Of a stretch of DNA of 64,000 nucleotides, positions 44,294 to 53,504 are shown one piece after another. The stretch's first letter is position 1. The number at the start of each line of letters is the position of its first letter. Under the pieces are notes generated by a model, which was given only the letters and a program-made list of their open reading frames with translations, searched no databases and was not told where the DNA came from. Origin of the DNA: Planctomycetota bacterium (GTDB lineage Bacteria > Planctomycetota > Phycisphaerae > UBA1845 > PWPN01); NCBI GenBank assembly GCA_022711465.1, contig JAKLEZ010000016.1:62001-126000 (forward strand), written 5' to 3'. A program made the translations under genes and the position numbers.

Positions 44294-44812
44294 ATGTCCC
44301 ATAAACCGTCGAAGTCATTGGAGCAGATCGTTCGCGAGGTGGGACGGTATTCCGTCGACGCTTTTCTGTTCGTTCAGGAGTGCATCGGCCTAGCCTCGGA
44401 TCGAGTCCACGGCCCGCTCTCCCAGGAACAGGCGGCGCTGGCCCAGTGGATGGCTCGCGAGGGGATCGGCCCGGACGAACTGTCGGATCGTGCCCAGGCG
44501 GGTGATCTTCCCCCTGACATTGCCCGGGCGGTGAAGAGTCTCGGCGGGCTGCACCGGGTGAACCGTCACGTCACCGGGCAGCAGCTCTGCGAGGCGATTC
44601 GGGAGATTGCTCTGGAACGATGGGGTCTGATGGCCCGCAATGTTCTGACCCGCTGGAACATCACCTCCACCGAGGACATCGGGGCCATCGTTTTCGCCCT
44701 GGTGGAGAACGGCTGGCTCCAGAAACAGCCCACCGATCGGATCGAGGACTTCGAGCACGTGTTCTCGTTCAGTGAAGCCTTCGATCACCACTACCAGATC
44801 GGGGCGAAGTAA
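44294..44812 (+). CDS. Minf_1886 family protein
   Basis: 172 residues. The stretch YSVDAFLFVQECIGLASD, VTGQQLCEAIREIALERWG, RNVLTRWNITSTEDIGAIVFALVENGWL and the ending EDFEHVFSFSEAFDHHY are characteristic of this PVC-superphylum family (TIGR04138), whose role is unknown. The ATG at 44294 lacks a strong Shine-Dalgarno site. It follows ricT by 34 bases and may be co-transcribed with it. Confidence 0.85.
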   Translation: MSHKPSKSLEQIVREVGRYSVDAFLFVQECIGLASDRVHGPLSQEQAALAQWMAREGIGPDELSDRAQAGDLPPDIARAVKSLGGLHRVNRHVTGQQLCEAIREIALERWGLMARNVLTRWNITSTEDIGAIVFALVENGWLQKQPTDRIEDFEHVFSFSEAFDHHYQIGAK

Positions 44813-44971
44813 CCATCCGCGATTCTGTTTTCGGACCTTTCAGGCCCTCCTCACCCGGGTCGCTTTTTACGCGAACTGCCGCGCACCCTGGCCGATAGCG
44901 ATAGCAGGTCCATGGGGCCCAGCCCTTCTGGGGGGACGCCACAGAAACGCCGCCGGCGGGATGCTGTTGCC

Positions 44972-46351
44972 ATGAACGACTGGTTGGACGCTGAAACACG
45001 GGCCGAGCGAGCGATGCAGCTCAGCGAATCGCGCCAGTGGCAGCAGGCTCTGGCCGAACTCGATGCCGCCATCGCGATCAACCCGCACGACGTCCACTGG
45101 CACATTCAGCGTGGCAACATCCTCGATGAGCTCGAGCGATACGAAGAAGCGGTCGAAGCCTACGAAACCGCGCTCGCGATGGATGATGAATCCGCCGAGG
45201 TCGCCACGTTCCTGGGGATGGACTTGATACGGGTCGGCCGTCACGAGGACGCGGTACGCCTGTTCGAGGGTCTGGCCGCTCGCCAGGTTGACTACGAGCC
45301 GGCCTACTGCAACCAGATCGCGGCGTACACCCGCATCGGCGATCACGAGAAGGCCGAGGAGATGTTCTACGTTGCCCAGCAGCTGGAGCCCGATTGCCCG
45401 CACTGCTTTCATCATCTGGCGGAGTCACTTGCCTGCCGGGGGCAGTTTGACCGTGCCCTGTTCTGTTGGCAACGCGTGCTCGACATTGCGCCCGACTACC
45501 CGAATGTTCAGCGCCGGATTGCCCAGGTGCATCGCGTTCAGGGCGACCGGGCCAAGGCCCGTGAAGCCTATCTTGAAGCTCTTCGGGCCGATCCCGGCAA
45601 CTGCGATCTCCTGGCCGACCTGGGCGACCTGATGATCGAAATGGGCGACCTCGAGGCCGCGGCGGCCAAGTTCTCCTACTTGCTCGATCTGGAGCCCGAT
45701 CACACCCGGGGCAACGTCATGCTCGGTCTGATTGAGCTTCGCAACGGTCGGCATGCGTCCGCGGTCGAGCGTTTTGAGTTTGTCCTGGCCGTCGAGCCGG
45801 ACTACCCCGGCCTGCGCACTTATCTCGGCGAAGCCGAATACTGTCGGGCGAACATCGCCGGAGCGGTCGAGCACCTCAAAGCGGCGATCGAGCAGGACCC
45901 GCGGGATACCGTGGCGCTGGTCGCGATGGGCAACTGCCACCTCAAGGCTCGGCGGCTGGATGATGCCGAGGATTACTATCGCAAGGCCCTTGCGGTCCGG
46001 CCGGACGTGGTGGCCGCCCTGCACAACCTGGCGGTCTGCCGGTTCCTCGCGGACGACCTCGAGAAGGGTGTTCGCTACTGTCGGCGGGCCTTGCGCCACG
46101 ATCCTGCGAACGTGATGGTCATGTACAAGCTGGCCCTGGCGCAGATGGAACAGGGTCACTGGGCGGAAGCAGGGGATTTCGTTCGCAGGGGGCTCAGCCT
46201 CGATCCTGAACACGCCGGCATGAACTACCTTGCCCGTCACACGCGCCGGTTGAAGCTGCGCTGGTACGTCGGCCGCGTTCTTCACCTTGATCGCCGCCTG
46301 CTTCACCTGGTTGTCAACGCATGTCGGACGGTGACTCCGGCGCCGGCCTGA
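44972..46351 (+). CDS. tetratricopeptide repeat protein
   Basis: 459 residues from ATG 44972. About eleven TPR units fill nearly the whole length (for example WQQALAELDAAIAINPHD, YEEAVEAYETALAMDDES, AGAVEHLKAAIEQDPRD, DDAEDYYRKALAVRPDV). They form a helical scaffold for protein-protein contact. No signal peptide or membrane helix is seen, so it is probably cytoplasmic. The partner is unknown. The last ~40 residues (LKLRWYVGRVLHLDRRLLHL) are basic and not TPR. Confidence 0.85.
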   Translation: MNDWLDAETRAERAMQLSESRQWQQALAELDAAIAINPHDVHWHIQRGNILDELERYEEAVEAYETALAMDDESAEVATFLGMDLIRVGRHEDAVRLFEGLAARQVDYEPAYCNQIAAYTRIGDHEKAEEMFYVAQQLEPDCPHCFHHLAESLACRGQFDRALFCWQRVLDIAPDYPNVQRRIAQVHRVQGDRAKAREAYLEALRADPGNCDLLADLGDLMIEMGDLEAAAAKFSYLLDLEPDHTRGNVMLGLIELRNGRHASAVERFEFVLAVEPDYPGLRTYLGEAEYCRANIAGAVEHLKAAIEQDPRDTVALVAMGNCHLKARRLDDAEDYYRKALAVRPDVVAALHNLAVCRFLADDLEKGVRYCRRALRHDPANVMVMYKLALAQMEQGHWAEAGDFVRRGLSLDPEHAGMNYLARHTRRLKLRWYVGRVLHLDRRLLHLVVNACRTVTPAPA

Positions 46352-46588
46352 AATCGACTCCCACACGGACAATACTGTCTATCGAGGCCCCATGCCTGAC
46401 CACCGGGCCAAGTCAGCTCTGGGCCTGCACATTGACGCGGTCAATTCGGCGCTGCCTGCGGCGGGCGGGTTTCTCGGGCTTCACGTGAATGCTGGTGCGA
46501 GGCCGTCGGCTGTCGACGGGAGGAGTTGCTCGGGTGAACCATCGGATGTGCTGCGGGAACGAGGAGGGACTCCCGCAGATCAGTCGCT

Positions 46589-46792
46589 CGTTGGCGCTTC
46601 TTGGTGACTGATCATGACCCCGGGACCGATCCCAAGTATCAGCAGAGGGTTCTCGGGATCTTCCAGACCCTGGCACCCGGGGCGCAGCGGGAGGGCACGA
46701 GCATCGGGCTGGGTCTGGTCAAGCAGAACGTTGAAGGTTATGCTGGAACGGTCGAGTTGGAGTCCGGCATCGGACCAGGGTGTACCTTCTGA
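46589..46792 (+). pseudogene. remnant C-terminal tail of a sensor histidine kinase
   Basis: The frame reads RWRFLVTDHDPGTDPKYQQR then IFQTLAP and GTSIGLGLVKQNVEGYAGTVELESGIGPGCTF before a stop. This is the end of a HATPase domain of the phytochrome/Rcp1-partner kind, but only about 67 residues remain. The G1 box has DHDPG instead of DNGPG and G2 has GTSIGL instead of GTGIGL. No kinase N-terminal part, start site or dimerisation domain is found upstream. It sits 35 bases before an Rcp1-like response regulator, the expected partner. Confidence 0.72.
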
Positions 46793-46827
46793 TTGACATT
46801 GCCTCTCTGGCGGGTGGAGTCGCTGAT

Positions 46828-47241
46828 ATGCGAAGCAGGAAGCCGATTCTTCTGGTGGAGGATGACGAAGTTGATCAGATGACCATCCAGCGAGCCCTGA
46901 AGGAGATTCACGTCACCAATCGCCTGGACATCGTCCGTAACGGCGAGGAAGCCCTCGCGTTTTTGAGGGACCCCGCCCAGGATCGCCCGGGCATCATTCT
47001 GCTGGACCTCAATATGCCCCGGATGAACGGCGTGGAGTTCCTGCGCGCGGTCAAGGCGGATACGGCGTTGAGAGGGATACCCGTCATTGTGTTGACGTCT
47101 TCCCGCGAGGAACAGGATCGGGTCGAGAGCTTCAACCTGAGCGTCGCGGGCTACATGGTGAAGCCGGTTGACTACCGCCAGTTCGTCGAAGTGGTTCGGA
47201 CCATCGATCTGTACTGGACGCTCAGCGAACTGCCCGAATAG
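46828..47241 (+). CDS. Rcp1-like single-domain response regulator
   Basis: 137 residues from ATG 46828 with GGAG upstream. It is a complete receiver: acidic EDDE, phospho-acceptor D60 (LLDLNMPRMNG), T90 (VLTSS) and K112 (MVKPVD). The pattern EVDQMTIQRALKEIHVTNRLDIVRNGEEALAFLR is that of Rcp1-type regulators that partner phytochrome-like kinases. The only adjacent kinases are the decayed fragment just upstream and the hybrid kinase 10 bases downstream; the latter is the likely functional partner. Confidence 0.92.
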   Translation: MRSRKPILLVEDDEVDQMTIQRALKEIHVTNRLDIVRNGEEALAFLRDPAQDRPGIILLDLNMPRMNGVEFLRAVKADTALRGIPVIVLTSSREEQDRVESFNLSVAGYMVKPVDYRQFVEVVRTIDLYWTLSELPE

Positions 47242-47251
47242 GAGGGAACCG

Positions 47252-49297
47252 GTGAACGGCCAACCGATTCGGATTCTGTACATTGAGGACGACCTGGTTG
47301 ATCGCATGGCGCTCGAGCGGTTTGTGAGGAGCCGGTCGCTCCCGTACGAGTGCACCATTGCTGAGTCGGCTCACGACGCCCGGGCGCACCTGGCGTCCAA
47401 GCACTTCGATCTCGTCATCTCCGACTACGCCCTGGGGGACGGCACCTGTCTTGAGCTTCTGCCGAGTTGCCGGGGCGTGCCGTTCATTGTGATTACCGGG
47501 ACCGGCAGCGAGGAAACGGCCGTCGAGGCGATGAAGCTGGGGGCGGCGGACTATCTGATCAAGGACCCGGACGGGTACTACCTCAAGGTTCTTCCGGCGA
47601 CGGTCCAGAACGTCCTGCAGCGTCACAAGGCGGAGACCGAGCTGGAGCTGTACCGGGCGGGCCTCGAGGACCTGGTGCGGAAACGCACCGCCGAGCTTGA
47701 GGCCGAGATTCAGGAGCGTCGGCGGGCTCAGGAAGCTCTGCAGGCAAGCGAGGAACGGCTGCGGGCGGCGCTGTCGGCGGCGAACATGGGAACCTGGCGT
47801 TGGGACGTCCTGAAGGACCAGGAAACGAGGGATGCCGGCCTCAACCGGATTCTGGGGCTTGATCCGGTGGAGTCGGTCCGAAATGTGCGCGACTTCTTCG
47901 ATCGCGTTCATGACGAGGACCGCCAGGAGGTGAAAGAAGCGTTCCTGGCCGCGTGCCGGAATCGGGGTCCCTACCTGGCGGAGTTTCGCATCGTGCGTCC
48001 GGACGGCACCATCCGCTGGCTGCGTGATCAAGGCAGGCCGTTCTTTGAGGAATCCGGCACGCTGCGATACGTGACCGGGGCCACGGTGGACATTACCGAG
48101 CGCAAGGAGGCGGAGGCCGAGCGGGCTCGCCTGGAGAGACGCATCAGGCAGATTGACAAGCTCAACGCCCTGGGAGAACTCGCCCTCGGCGCGGCCCACG
48201 AGTTCGGCAACTGCCTGACGGTGGTCCGTTCCGCGATGGAATTGCTCCAGGATCGTCGGACGGACCCGGAATCGGGCTCCCACCCGATCCAGATCATCTC
48301 TCAGGCGGTTGCTCAAGGAGCCACGGTTGCCCGCTCGCTGCAGACGTTCGGACGCGACCTTCCCACCGAGAAAACTGCCCTTGACTTGCGGGAGGTCCTG
48401 AAAGAAACGCAGCTGTTGCTCGAGCACACCCTGCCCAGGGTGATCACGCTCGAGGTCACCTGCGCGAGCGACGATCCGATCCGGCTTCACGCCGACCGGG
48501 CTCAACTGCAGCAGGTCCTGCTCAACCTGGCCCTGAATGCCCGTGATGCCATGCCGGAAGGCGGCCGGCTCCGCATTTGTGCCAGGCTCAAAGCCGCCTC
48601 CGGTGTGGGCGACGGCCCGGAGAGGACATCGTCAGGCATGCCGTACGCCGAGTTGTCCGTAACCGACACGGGTGCAGGCATCTCCCAGGACATCCTGCCC
48701 CACATCTTCGACCCGTTCTTTTCGACCAAGCCCCGGGGGAAGGGCACGGGGCTGGGATTGTCGATCGTCCACGGCATCGTCCACGATCACGGCGGCAGAA
48801 TCGATGTTCATTCAACGGTCGGCACGGGTACCACGTTCACCATTCTCCTGCCCTGCCAGGAGGCGGGCGTCGACGACGAGGCGGAGGGTCCGGGTCGCGA
48901 GGTTCCCCGTGGCCATGGGGAATCGGTCCTGGTGGCCGTGAGGGATCCGCTTCTGCGCGGCCTGGCGGCTACCTATCTCGAGTCGGCGGGGTATCGGACA
49001 CGGCAGGCCGAGAACATGGCCGCGGTCGAGGAACGGCTGGGAGCTGCGTCCGGCGGCGTTCAACTGGTGATCCTGGACGCGTCGCTTGCCGGCGAGGGGG
49101 GATTCGGTTGCCTGGCCGGGGTGCGGAAGATGAGCCCATCCCTTCCGATCGTTCTGCTGGCTGAGACTACCGGCTTGCCTTCGGGCCGGCTCGATGCCCA
49201 TACCTTGGCGATCTCCGGCCCCTATGACATGCCCCAACTGGCCGAGCTTGTTCACCAATCGCTCGCTTTCGCCAAGAGTGGGCAAGCGGTCTCCTGA
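47252..49297 (+). CDS. hybrid sensor histidine kinase REC-PAS-HisKA-HATPase-REC
   Basis: 681 residues from GTG 47252, set by AGGAGGG eight bases upstream. An N-terminal receiver has D58 (VISDYAL) and K104. A coiled-coil linker (130-170) and a PAS domain with PAC motif (170-285, VRPDGTIRWLRDQGRP) follow. HisKA has H316 in LGAAHEFGN; the HATPase is complete with N429 (LNLALNARDAMP), DTGAG, FDPFFSTK and GTGLGL. A C-terminal receiver (about 557-675) keeps D609 (VILDAS) but has SGPYDM where KP is expected and lacks the acidic pair. No membrane segment, so cytoplasmic. Confidence 0.92.
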   Translation: MNGQPIRILYIEDDLVDRMALERFVRSRSLPYECTIAESAHDARAHLASKHFDLVISDYALGDGTCLELLPSCRGVPFIVITGTGSEETAVEAMKLGAADYLIKDPDGYYLKVLPATVQNVLQRHKAETELELYRAGLEDLVRKRTAELEAEIQERRRAQEALQASEERLRAALSAANMGTWRWDVLKDQETRDAGLNRILGLDPVESVRNVRDFFDRVHDEDRQEVKEAFLAACRNRGPYLAEFRIVRPDGTIRWLRDQGRPFFEESGTLRYVTGATVDITERKEAEAERARLERRIRQIDKLNALGELALGAAHEFGNCLTVVRSAMELLQDRRTDPESGSHPIQIISQAVAQGATVARSLQTFGRDLPTEKTALDLREVLKETQLLLEHTLPRVITLEVTCASDDPIRLHADRAQLQQVLLNLALNARDAMPEGGRLRICARLKAASGVGDGPERTSSGMPYAELSVTDTGAGISQDILPHIFDPFFSTKPRGKGTGLGLSIVHGIVHDHGGRIDVHSTVGTGTTFTILLPCQEAGVDDEAEGPGREVPRGHGESVLVAVRDPLLRGLAATYLESAGYRTRQAENMAAVEERLGAASGGVQLVILDASLAGEGGFGCLAGVRKMSPSLPIVLLAETTGLPSGRLDAHTLAISGPYDMPQLAELVHQSLAFAKSGQAVS

Positions 49298-49341
49298 CAC
49301 GTCGGATCGCGTTTCCGGGGACCGGGGACCGGTGGAACCGG

Positions 49342-50553
49342 TCATTCGTGGCGCAGGGCCTCGATGGGATGCAGGATGGCGGCCTTGAAGGCCGGCACGA
49401 TGCCGAACAGCACGCCCACTCCCGCGGAGAAGCCGAAGCCCAGCCCGACCGCCCACCACGGGATGATCACGCTGATCATCTGCGGGTGCAGCGACGCCAG
49501 GTAGCAGGCCCCGTAGCCGATGGCCAGGCCGATTCCCCCGCCCAGGGAACTGAGCAGCACAGCCTCGGTCATGAACTGAGCGAGGATGTCCCGCCGGCGG
49601 GCGCCGACTGCCTTGCGCAGGCCGATTTCCCGGGTCCGCTCGGTCACCGACACCAGCATGACGTTCATAATCCCGATGCCTCCAACCAGAAGTGAGATGC
49701 CCACGACGCCGGCCAAGGCGCTGGTGGCAATCAAGCTGATCTTGTTGAACTCCTTGAGGATCTCGTCCTGCGTCTCGATCCCGAAATCGTTCGGCTGGTC
49801 CGGGGCGAGTTCATGCCGGTGGCGGAGGGTGCTGGTGATCTGGGCTTTCGCCTCGGGCACGAGTTCCGGGGCCTGGGCGCGGACCATGAAGGCCAACAGC
49901 CGCCGGGCGGTGGGAAACAGCTTCAATCCGGTGGTGAAGGGCACCAGGACGAGATTGTCCTGGCTCTCGCCGAAGAACGAGCCTTTCGACTTCAGGATGC
50001 CGACGACCTGGAAACGCTGACCCGCGACCTGGACGTAACGGCCCATGAGGTCCGTGTCCATCTGCAGCTTGCGGAGCACTTCGCGTCCGACCACGCACAC
50101 CTGCCGGCGTGATTCGATGTCCACCGGCCCGAAGCATCGCCCCACCTCGACGTCAAAGCCGCGGATCAGGTTGAACTTATCGGTGGTGGCGACGAGCGAC
50201 GTCTCCAGTTTGACATCCCGGTAGATGAGCGTGGTTCGGCGCTCGATCAGCGGGGCGAGGGTGGCGATCGCCGGACAGCGGCGTTCCACGGCCTCCAGAT
50301 CCTCAGGGGTCATTTCGATGCGGCCCAAGGCTTGCCCGGCGTCACCCGGAGGGCGCTGGGGCCAGACCCACATCGCGTTCGTGCCCAGCCCCTGCAGGAA
50401 ATTGGTCACGTAGGATGAGAAACCCTGGATGACCGCGACTACGGTAATGACCGAGCTGACCGCGATGATGATGCCGAGCACCGTCAGCACGGATCGCATC
50501 TTGTTCATCCAGAGCTGTTCAAGCCCTGTCGCGATGTTGGCCAGCAGCTTCAT
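49342..50553 (-). CDS. MacB-type ABC transporter permease (FtsX-like)
   Basis: 403 residues. It opens with a membrane helix (MRSVLTVLGIIIAVSSVITVVAVIQGF), a periplasmic MacB core (about 50-270), and three helices at the C-terminus. The FtsX domain has FNKISLIATSALAGVVGISLLVGGIGIMNVMLVSVTERTREIGLRKAVGA, the family hallmark. The ATPase domain is on a separate gene. It overlaps the end of the ATPase gene by 35 bases. Transcribed after Yip1-like, adaptor and ATPase genes, it completes a tripartite efflux or lipoprotein/lipid transport system. Confidence 0.93.
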   Translation of the reverse strand: MKLLANIATGLEQLWMNKMRSVLTVLGIIIAVSSVITVVAVIQGFSSYVTNFLQGLGTNAMWVWPQRPPGDAGQALGRIEMTPEDLEAVERRCPAIATLAPLIERRTTLIYRDVKLETSLVATTDKFNLIRGFDVEVGRCFGPVDIESRRQVCVVGREVLRKLQMDTDLMGRYVQVAGQRFQVVGILKSKGSFFGESQDNLVLVPFTTGLKLFPTARRLLAFMVRAQAPELVPEAKAQITSTLRHRHELAPDQPNDFGIETQDEILKEFNKISLIATSALAGVVGISLLVGGIGIMNVMLVSVTERTREIGLRKAVGARRRDILAQFMTEAVLLSSLGGGIGLAIGYGACYLASLHPQMISVIIPWWAVGLGFGFSAGVGVLFGIVPAFKAAILHPIEALRHE

Positions 50554-51298
50554 TCAGGGTATCCGATTCCACGTACCCGTCCCTCAGCCGGATGACCCGC
50601 TGACACCGGGCGGCCACCTCGGCTTCGTGGGTCACGACGATGATGGTCTGCCCGGCGGCGTGCAGCGAGTCGAAGAGGGCCATGATTTCGTTGCCGGTGG
50701 CGGTGTCGAGGTTTCCCGTCGGCTCGTCCGCCAGGAGGATGGCCGGGTGCCGCACCAGGGCCCGGGCGATGGCCACGCGTTGCCGCTGCCCGCCCGAAAG
50801 CTCGTTGGGACGATGGGCCATCCGGTCGGCCAGGCCCACCCGCCGGAGGGCGTCGGTCGCCAGCTGCCGCCGATGCCGAGATCCGCCGTAGACGAGGGGC
50901 AGCTGGACATTCTTGAGCGCGGTGGCCCGGGGCAGCAGTTCGAAGGTCTGGAAAACGAAGCCGATCTGTTCTCCGCGAATCCGGGCCAGGGCTGACTGCG
51001 ACACGCGGCTGACATCGTGCCCGTTGAGCCGGTAGACGCCGCCTCCGGGAATGTCCAGGCAGCCCAAGATGTTCATCAGCGTGCTCTTGCCCGAGCCGCT
51101 CGGTCCCATGACGGCGACGTACTCGTTGCGGCAAATGGTCAGGCTGATGCCTGTCAGAGCGTGGATCTCCTCGACCCCGACGCGGTAGGTCTTGGTCAGG
51201 TTCTCGAGTTCGATCATCGGCGGTTCGGGCGCGGCTTCTCCGCTTGCCGGATCACTGACCGATTTGGTGGTTGGCTCGGCCACTTGCGTTGGGCTCAT
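50519..51298 (-). CDS. ABC transporter ATPase, MacB/LolD type
   Basis: 259 residues; the conserved domain starts at MIELENLTKTYRVGVEEIHALTG. All ATPase motifs are present: Walker A GPSGSGKST, signature LSGGQRQRVAIARAL, Walker B ILLADEPTGNLD and the H-loop VTHE. A 27-residue Pro/Ala N-terminal extension precedes it; the true start could be the internal Met 28. The sequence type (LADEPTGNLDTATG) matches the MacB/LolD group. It overlaps the downstream permease by 35 bases. Confidence 0.94.
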   Translation of the reverse strand: MSPTQVAEPTTKSVSDPASGEAAPEPPMIELENLTKTYRVGVEEIHALTGISLTICRNEYVAVMGPSGSGKSTLMNILGCLDIPGGGVYRLNGHDVSRVSQSALARIRGEQIGFVFQTFELLPRATALKNVQLPLVYGGSRHRRQLATDALRRVGLADRMAHRPNELSGGQRQRVAIARALVRHPAILLADEPTGNLDTATGNEIMALFDSLHAAGQTIIVVTHEAEVAARCQRVIRLRDGYVESDTLNEAAGQHRDRA

Positions 51299-51340
51299 CC
51301 TGGCGCGCGGGTACGTTCCCGCACCTGCTCACTCATGCCT

Positions 51341-52669
51341 TCACGACCCGGCCGGGCGGGTCGCCGTCGCCCCCGTCGCCTCTACCGCCTGCCCGTGCTT
51401 CAGCACATCCAGAACGCGATACGGGCCCATGATGACCTGGTCGTCGCTCCCCAGACCCGAGGTGATCTCGACGTGACTCTCGTCACTGATGTCCGTCTGA
51501 ACCAGACGAGCCTGGGCCTTGCCGTCCTTGATCACGAAGACCACCTTAAGGTACTCGGCCTCCGGCTCGCGACTTCGCCGAGTCCGGCCCGGTGCGGCCG
51601 GCGCGGTCGCGGGGCTCGCCGCCGATGACGTGGTCGAGGCTTCGGTCGCCCCCTCGTTCACCGCCTCGGCGGGCAGATCCTTACGCTTGCGGTGCCGAAT
51701 GGCTTGGATCGGCACCGCCAGGGCATTCTCGTGCCGACGCACCTCGATCTCGACGCTGGCCGTCATCCCCGACCGGACACGCGGATCGGCCGACTCGACC
51801 AGGATCCGTGTCTCGAAGGTGGTGACCTCGACCTGTTTGACGCCCTTGGGCGTCACCCGCTGAACGACGCCGGGGATGGCCGTGCGATCGTCGGTGGTCA
51901 GGTAGATCCAGGCTCGCTGGCCCGGCCTGACCCGAACCACGTCCGACTCGTCGATCTGCGTCTTGACCTCCATGCGGGCCATGTCGCTGATGACCATGAA
52001 CACGGCGCCGGGCAGATTCATCGTACCCGGGATGAGCACTTCGCCTTCCTCCGCCAGGATTTGGGCCACGACCCCGTCGATCGGCGAGATGATGGACGTG
52101 CGCCTGAGGTCCTCCTGGGCCGCGTCGAGGGCCCCTTGGGCCTCGATGCTCTCCTGCTGGGCCATGTCGCGGGCTGCCTGGAGGCGGCTCAGAATCGTCG
52201 CCACGTTCTCCCGCTCGTCGATGCTGGCCGCATCGCTCGCGATCAGGTTTTTGTAGCGTTTGTCATCACGCTCCGCCTTTTCCAGGTCCGCGCTGACCTG
52301 GCGGATGGCCGCCTTGAGCCGCTGCACCCGGGCCTCGGCGGAGCGGACGCGGGCCTCGTAGTCCGCGGCATCCAGCTGTGCGAGCAGGGCTCCCTTCTTG
52401 ACCGCGTCACCCTCCTTGACCGGAAGCTTCAGGACCCGCCCGACCACCTGCGAGCTGATCTCGACCTCGACAACGGGTTGGATCGTGCCTGGTGCCGTGA
52501 CAACGTGAGTGATAGGCCGACGAGTGGGTTTCTGAGCCTCGACCTGCAGCGCCGCCGGCGGCGCGAAACTCCAGTTCAGTTTCCGCGGCGAACCTCGAAG
52601 CCGATGGTTCGCATAGACCAGCGCGATCACGATCAGAACCGCGGCGACAAGCAGGATCATCTTCTTCAT
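51341..52669 (-). CDS. MacA-like periplasmic adaptor (HlyD family)
   Basis: 442 residues. A single N-terminal helix (MILLVAAVLIVIALVYANHRL) anchors it. VVEVEISSQVVGRVLKLPVKEGDAVKKGALLAQLDAADYEAR is the lipoyl-like part, followed by a helical hairpin (RSAEARVQRLKAAIRQVSADLEKAERD) and the beta-barrel and membrane-proximal domains (TSIISPIDGVVAQILAEEGEV). It bridges the MacB-type permease to an outer-membrane or S-layer component; no TolC homologue is in the window. An Ala/Thr-rich insert (about 345-375) interrupts the membrane-proximal domain. It is 42 bases upstream of the ATPase gene. Confidence 0.93.
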   Translation of the reverse strand: MKKMILLVAAVLIVIALVYANHRLRGSPRKLNWSFAPPAALQVEAQKPTRRPITHVVTAPGTIQPVVEVEISSQVVGRVLKLPVKEGDAVKKGALLAQLDAADYEARVRSAEARVQRLKAAIRQVSADLEKAERDDKRYKNLIASDAASIDERENVATILSRLQAARDMAQQESIEAQGALDAAQEDLRRTSIISPIDGVVAQILAEEGEVLIPGTMNLPGAVFMVISDMARMEVKTQIDESDVVRVRPGQRAWIYLTTDDRTAIPGVVQRVTPKGVKQVEVTTFETRILVESADPRVRSGMTASVEIEVRRHENALAVPIQAIRHRKRKDLPAEAVNEGATEASTTSSAASPATAPAAPGRTRRSREPEAEYLKVVFVIKDGKAQARLVQTDISDESHVEITSGLGSDDQVIMGPYRVLDVLKHGQAVEATGATATRPAGS

Positions 52670-52679
52670 GGCGGCGATC

Positions 52680-53429
52680 TCAAATCGTGACTTCGCCCCC
52701 CAGCGAATCCACCAGCCACACGGTTCCGGTTCGCAGACCGGCCGCGCCCGCCCACAACAGGATAGACAGAAACACCGCTCCTCGGGTGGAGAGCTGGCCG
52801 GATCGACTGATCCCGATGGCGGCCAGGGCGTAGAACCAGAGGCTGAACGGATCCACCGCCTGCAAGCCGGCGTAAAGCCAGGCCGAAGCTTCCGGACGTC
52901 CGCGCAACAGCACCGCCAGCGATGTCTCCACCTCGACCGAGTGGAGGCTGATCATCAGCGGCACGACGACCGCCTGCCGCAGGACTTCGACATAGGCGGC
53001 AAAGGTCAGGATCGAAACCAGGCCGTGGTAGGCGGGTTTCCGGCCGGACATGGCCACGGCCACGAACGCCACTGCGGCTCCGAGAAAGATCCGACCGAGC
53101 GTTTCGATGGGTCCCTGGAGAACGGACGCCCCGCTGGCCAGGACCTTCCAGAACACCGCGGCTTCCCGTGCGGTGCGGAGCCGATCATCCAATTCATCCC
53201 GCTTGACCTCGCCGACGGAAGTGCGCTCAATCAGCGCGAGGCTCTTTTCAGTGGAAATATCCACTGACCGCCCGATTAGCCCGGAGAAGACGACCGCGTA
53301 TCCCGCCGCCGCCAGAAGCACGACCAGCAACGCCAGCGGTCCGCCGTAGGACGTAGCCAGGTCGAATTGCTGATAGAAGTGAACAGGGGCCGTGTAGAGG
53401 CTCGGGATGTCGCGGATTCCGGACGACAA
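52680..53429 (-). CDS. Yip1-like multi-pass membrane protein
   Basis: 249 residues from TTG 53429, preferred because GGAGG lies five bases upstream; the longer frame to TTG 53504 has no site. Five to six hydrophobic helices are visible (GGPLALLVVLLAAAGYAVVFSGLIG, FLGAAVAFVAVAM, YHGLVSILTFAAYVEVLRQAVVVPLMIS, FSLWFYALAAIGISR, GAVFLSILLWAGAAGL). The pattern matches the bacterial Yip1 family. It starts the MacA/MacB operon 10 bases before the adaptor. Its role in the transporter is unknown. Confidence 0.75.
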   Translation of the reverse strand: MSSGIRDIPSLYTAPVHFYQQFDLATSYGGPLALLVVLLAAAGYAVVFSGLIGRSVDISTEKSLALIERTSVGEVKRDELDDRLRTAREAAVFWKVLASGASVLQGPIETLGRIFLGAAVAFVAVAMSGRKPAYHGLVSILTFAAYVEVLRQAVVVPLMISLHSVEVETSLAVLLRGRPEASAWLYAGLQAVDPFSLWFYALAAIGISRSGQLSTRGAVFLSILLWAGAAGLRTGTVWLVDSLGGEVTI

Positions 53430-53504
53430 GTCATCCTCCGTGGAGCAGAATACCGGATCGGCAGTTGCCAAGGAAGAGGATGGCACTCGGCGTTCGGTGA
53501 TCAA

